DNA from: Pogonophryne albipinna
Lineage: Eukaryota > Chordata > Actinopteri > Perciformes > Artedidraconidae
Assembly: GCA_028583405.1 (NCBI GenBank)
Contig: CM053259.1
Span: 20,375,951 to 20,439,950, forward strand
Length of the DNA: 64,000 nt
Reading direction: 5' to 3'
A program made the translations under genes and the position numbers. Below are positions 62,016 to 64,000 of this stretch, piece after piece; position 1 is the first letter of the stretch; the number at the start of each line of letters is the position of its first letter. The notes under the pieces are model-generated. The model was given only the letters and a program-made list of their open reading frames with translations, ran no database searches and had not been told where the DNA came from.

Positions 62016-62333
62016 GAGGCGAAGTCCCTCCCTTTCCGGGGGACCTCCATAGAATTACACATATGATGTTTGTCAATTTAAAAGATAATTTTGCAAGTTT
62101 GTAGTCTTTCTAGTTGCATATTTTTCATAGTCTTATATTTCAACAGTTTTACGACAAACTGTGACTTTTTTGACATGGAAATTATTTTTTGAAATTGACA
62201 AACATCATGTGTAATTCGTGGCACAATTCAAACGGGATCAAAAGATACGTTTTCTCTCTCAATTGACTTCAATACATACTTTTTCCGAAATAAGGTCTCA
62301 TGGAGGTCCCCGGAAGGGGAGGGACTTCGCCTC
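62016..62333. mobile_element. MITE with GAGGCGAAGTCCCTCCC arms upstream of spire1
   Basis: The left arm GAGGCGAAGTCCCTCCC, then GGGGGACCTCCAT, is mirrored at 62287-62333. An inner inverted pair (ATGATGTTTGTCAATTT and AAATTGACAAACATCATG) makes the 318-bp element a foldback. It ends about 280 bp before the spire1 start codon. No target duplication longer than 2-3 bp was identified. Confidence 0.7.
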
Positions 62334-62615
62334 TATTAAAATGAACACACCTGATACCGGAAATTGTGTTAGCCTACAAAAATATCGATTTCCGCCCGCC
62401 ACGAGTCCTGCGCAGTTAGCCGGCAGGCACTGAGACCACGCGGAACGTGCTGTCGGCTCGCTGTGGTGAACCGTCCGTTGGTTCTCTTCGTTCACACGGC
62501 AGCGTAAAACAGCTGAGTAACGTCTTACTGCGTAGCTCAGCGACTCACTAATATTAATTCATATCTCCCTTTCGGATATTTTCTATCAAACGTTTGCGGT
62601 TATAATGAGGTGAGG

Positions 62616-62949
62616 ATGGCTAAGCGACCGGGGACCGACGACGGGATGTTGCCTTCGCCGACCGCTCTCCGGGACATCGCAGCCGGGGACGTGAACATGG
62701 AATGCGGCGACGGAGAGGCAGAGGTCTCCCTGGAAGAGATCCTGAAGCTGTACAGCCAGCCGATAAACGAGGAGCAGGCATGGGCAGTGTTTTATCAGTG
62801 TGGTCGGACTTTAGCGCAGAAACATCGGAGGAAAAGCTCCAAGTCTACCGGGGCTTCACCCGTCTCCTATCCGAGGAAGATCGAGGGACCCGGGGATGTG
62901 AGGATCGCCAGAGACGGGACTGTGAAACTGCGCTTTGAAGCTAGCACAG
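62616..62949 (+). CDS. spire1: Spire-type actin nucleator, first coding exon (partial)
   Basis: One exon, starting at the ATG in AGGATGG (62616) and ending AGCACAG|GTAAAC, 111 codons plus one base. After an acidic leader it reads [20 protein letters not shown] and VFYQCGRTLAQ, the start of the KIND domain that binds formin (FMN) tails in Spire proteins. IEGPGDVRIARDGTVKLRFE follows, matching the KIND region before the next splice site. An upstream in-frame GTG is not needed. Spire proteins nucleate actin through WH2 repeats encoded downstream, outside the window. The paralogue (spire1 versus spire2) is judged from [22 protein letters not shown]-like similarity and is less certain. Confidence 0.82.
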
Positions 62950-64000
62950 GTAAACTAACCGAGAGCAGGTGTTACTCTTGTCTGGTTTGAGCTATTGCCA
63001 TCTCAACAGGCTGCTGTCAATGAAGCCTTTTTTCTTCACATCCCTCGCAGGCCAGAGGATCAGAGCATCCTTACAAAGAGGCCATATTGGTGTGGCTGTC
63101 CGCTTCCAGCCATGTGGTGAAATGTTTACGGACAGCACGATGCGGTTATTAAAAATACATCACATATCACCGCATAGCTGCTGGGGACCATGAAGACAAA
63201 GGGAGCTGTTTTGTCAATAATTGACGGACAGTTTTTGTTCTCGGAACATAATCCAATATTTTCATTTAAATGCATGTTATCTCTTCGTTTACTCGGGTGT
63301 GTTGCAGTGCTGGCTCGGGATGGCTGCTTGGTTGGGTTTGTTGCTCCTGCAGCGGTCGGTTAGCTACAGTAAACAATGAGCCATGTGATGGATTCAAACA
63401 GCAAAGCACCTTGGGCTCAGTCCAGAGCCAAGCAGTATAGCCATTAGCCAGCATATAGGCTACAGTGAAACATCTGGCAAAAATCCAAACACAAATAACT
63501 CTTATTACTGCCAACAGCCCCATAATATGTTATTGCGGACGGATGGCTACAATCACAGATAAGGGGGGAGGAGAGCAGGTGCTTTTTGTGGCCTGCAAGC
63601 ACCTGTGGGAGATTTGTTGTATGGGGTAACCATGCATATGGGCTCCATTTAATTGTGATCAATGAGTTTTGAGCTCCAGCTTTAAATTATAAACATTTAA
63701 AACTATAAGTCCATTGACAGAAACCTTTTCAAGCAACATTGCCATAATTTCAGCTGCCAGCTCTACAATGCTTGCATTTCAATTAATTTCAATGTAGCCT
63801 TAATATCCCAGGAGGGCACATCTGTTGCAGCATAAACAGAAAACATACTCTACATACAGCCAACAACAAAATCAATATCACCAACAAAAAACATACTAAA
63901 CATTATGGCAAAAAAGTGCAATGACCAACCATAGCTTGTGGGTTTTTATGATGGTAGGATGATAACCTTTTGGTTTTGTACCATTTGTTAACCAAAAAAG
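62950..64000 (+). other. Start of spire1 intron 1
   Basis: No further exon is recognisable before the right edge. The sequence is unique-looking and A+T-rich towards the end. Short ORFs on both strands show no splice context or known motif. Confidence 0.5.

Overview
The window is nuclear DNA from a ray-finned (teleost) fish. It has intron-rich genes with GT-AG splice sites, abundant Tc1, hAT, Harbinger-like and TTAA-target DNA transposons, long (TG)n tracts, and the gene order azin1 - atp6v1c1 - baalc known from vertebrates (human 8q22.3).

Positions 1-22060 are repeat-dominated. A Tc1 transposon (1-635 and 16011-16404) is split within the first codons of its transposase by one 15,375-bp insertion (636-16010). 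That insertion has hAT-like ends (CAGTGGCGGAGC) and a perfect 8-bp target duplication. It holds no recognisable transposase. It does hold three almost identical 3.24-kb tandem units, each with a THAP-domain exon. Downstream are the further exons of a THAP-type gene, now broken, and a duplicated ~640-bp segment carrying a terminal-exon-like ORF. After it come a 177-bp satellite (16430-17960), a large inverted repeat, a spliced non-coding transcript model (about 19120-19940), a second THAP exon on the minus strand (19998-20147) and an Ac-like hAT (20851-22055) that ends about 15 bp from the ggct promoter region.

Positions 22061-64000 hold the host genes. ggct (+) encodes gamma-glutamylcyclotransferase, a glutathione-cycle enzyme. 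It converges on adnp2-like (-), a zinc-finger/homeobox nuclear protein. azin1 (-) encodes antizyme inhibitor, a polyamine regulator. Its two leader exons preserve the conserved upstream peptide with an in-frame ATT start and a PPW motif. atp6v1c1 (+), V-ATPase subunit C, is complete at 382 codons; a Harbinger-like element ends 23 bp upstream of a CLEAR/E-box and an NRF1 site in its promoter. baalc (+) has three exons. The first coding exon of spire1 (+), with the start of the KIND domain, lies at the right edge.

Intron/exon models were built by hand from splice sites and reading-frame continuity. The coding exons of ggct, adnp2, azin1, atp6v1c1 and baalc each sum to a multiple of three, which supports the boundaries. 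Superfamily names for the transposons rest on termini and target duplications seen here, not on a database search.
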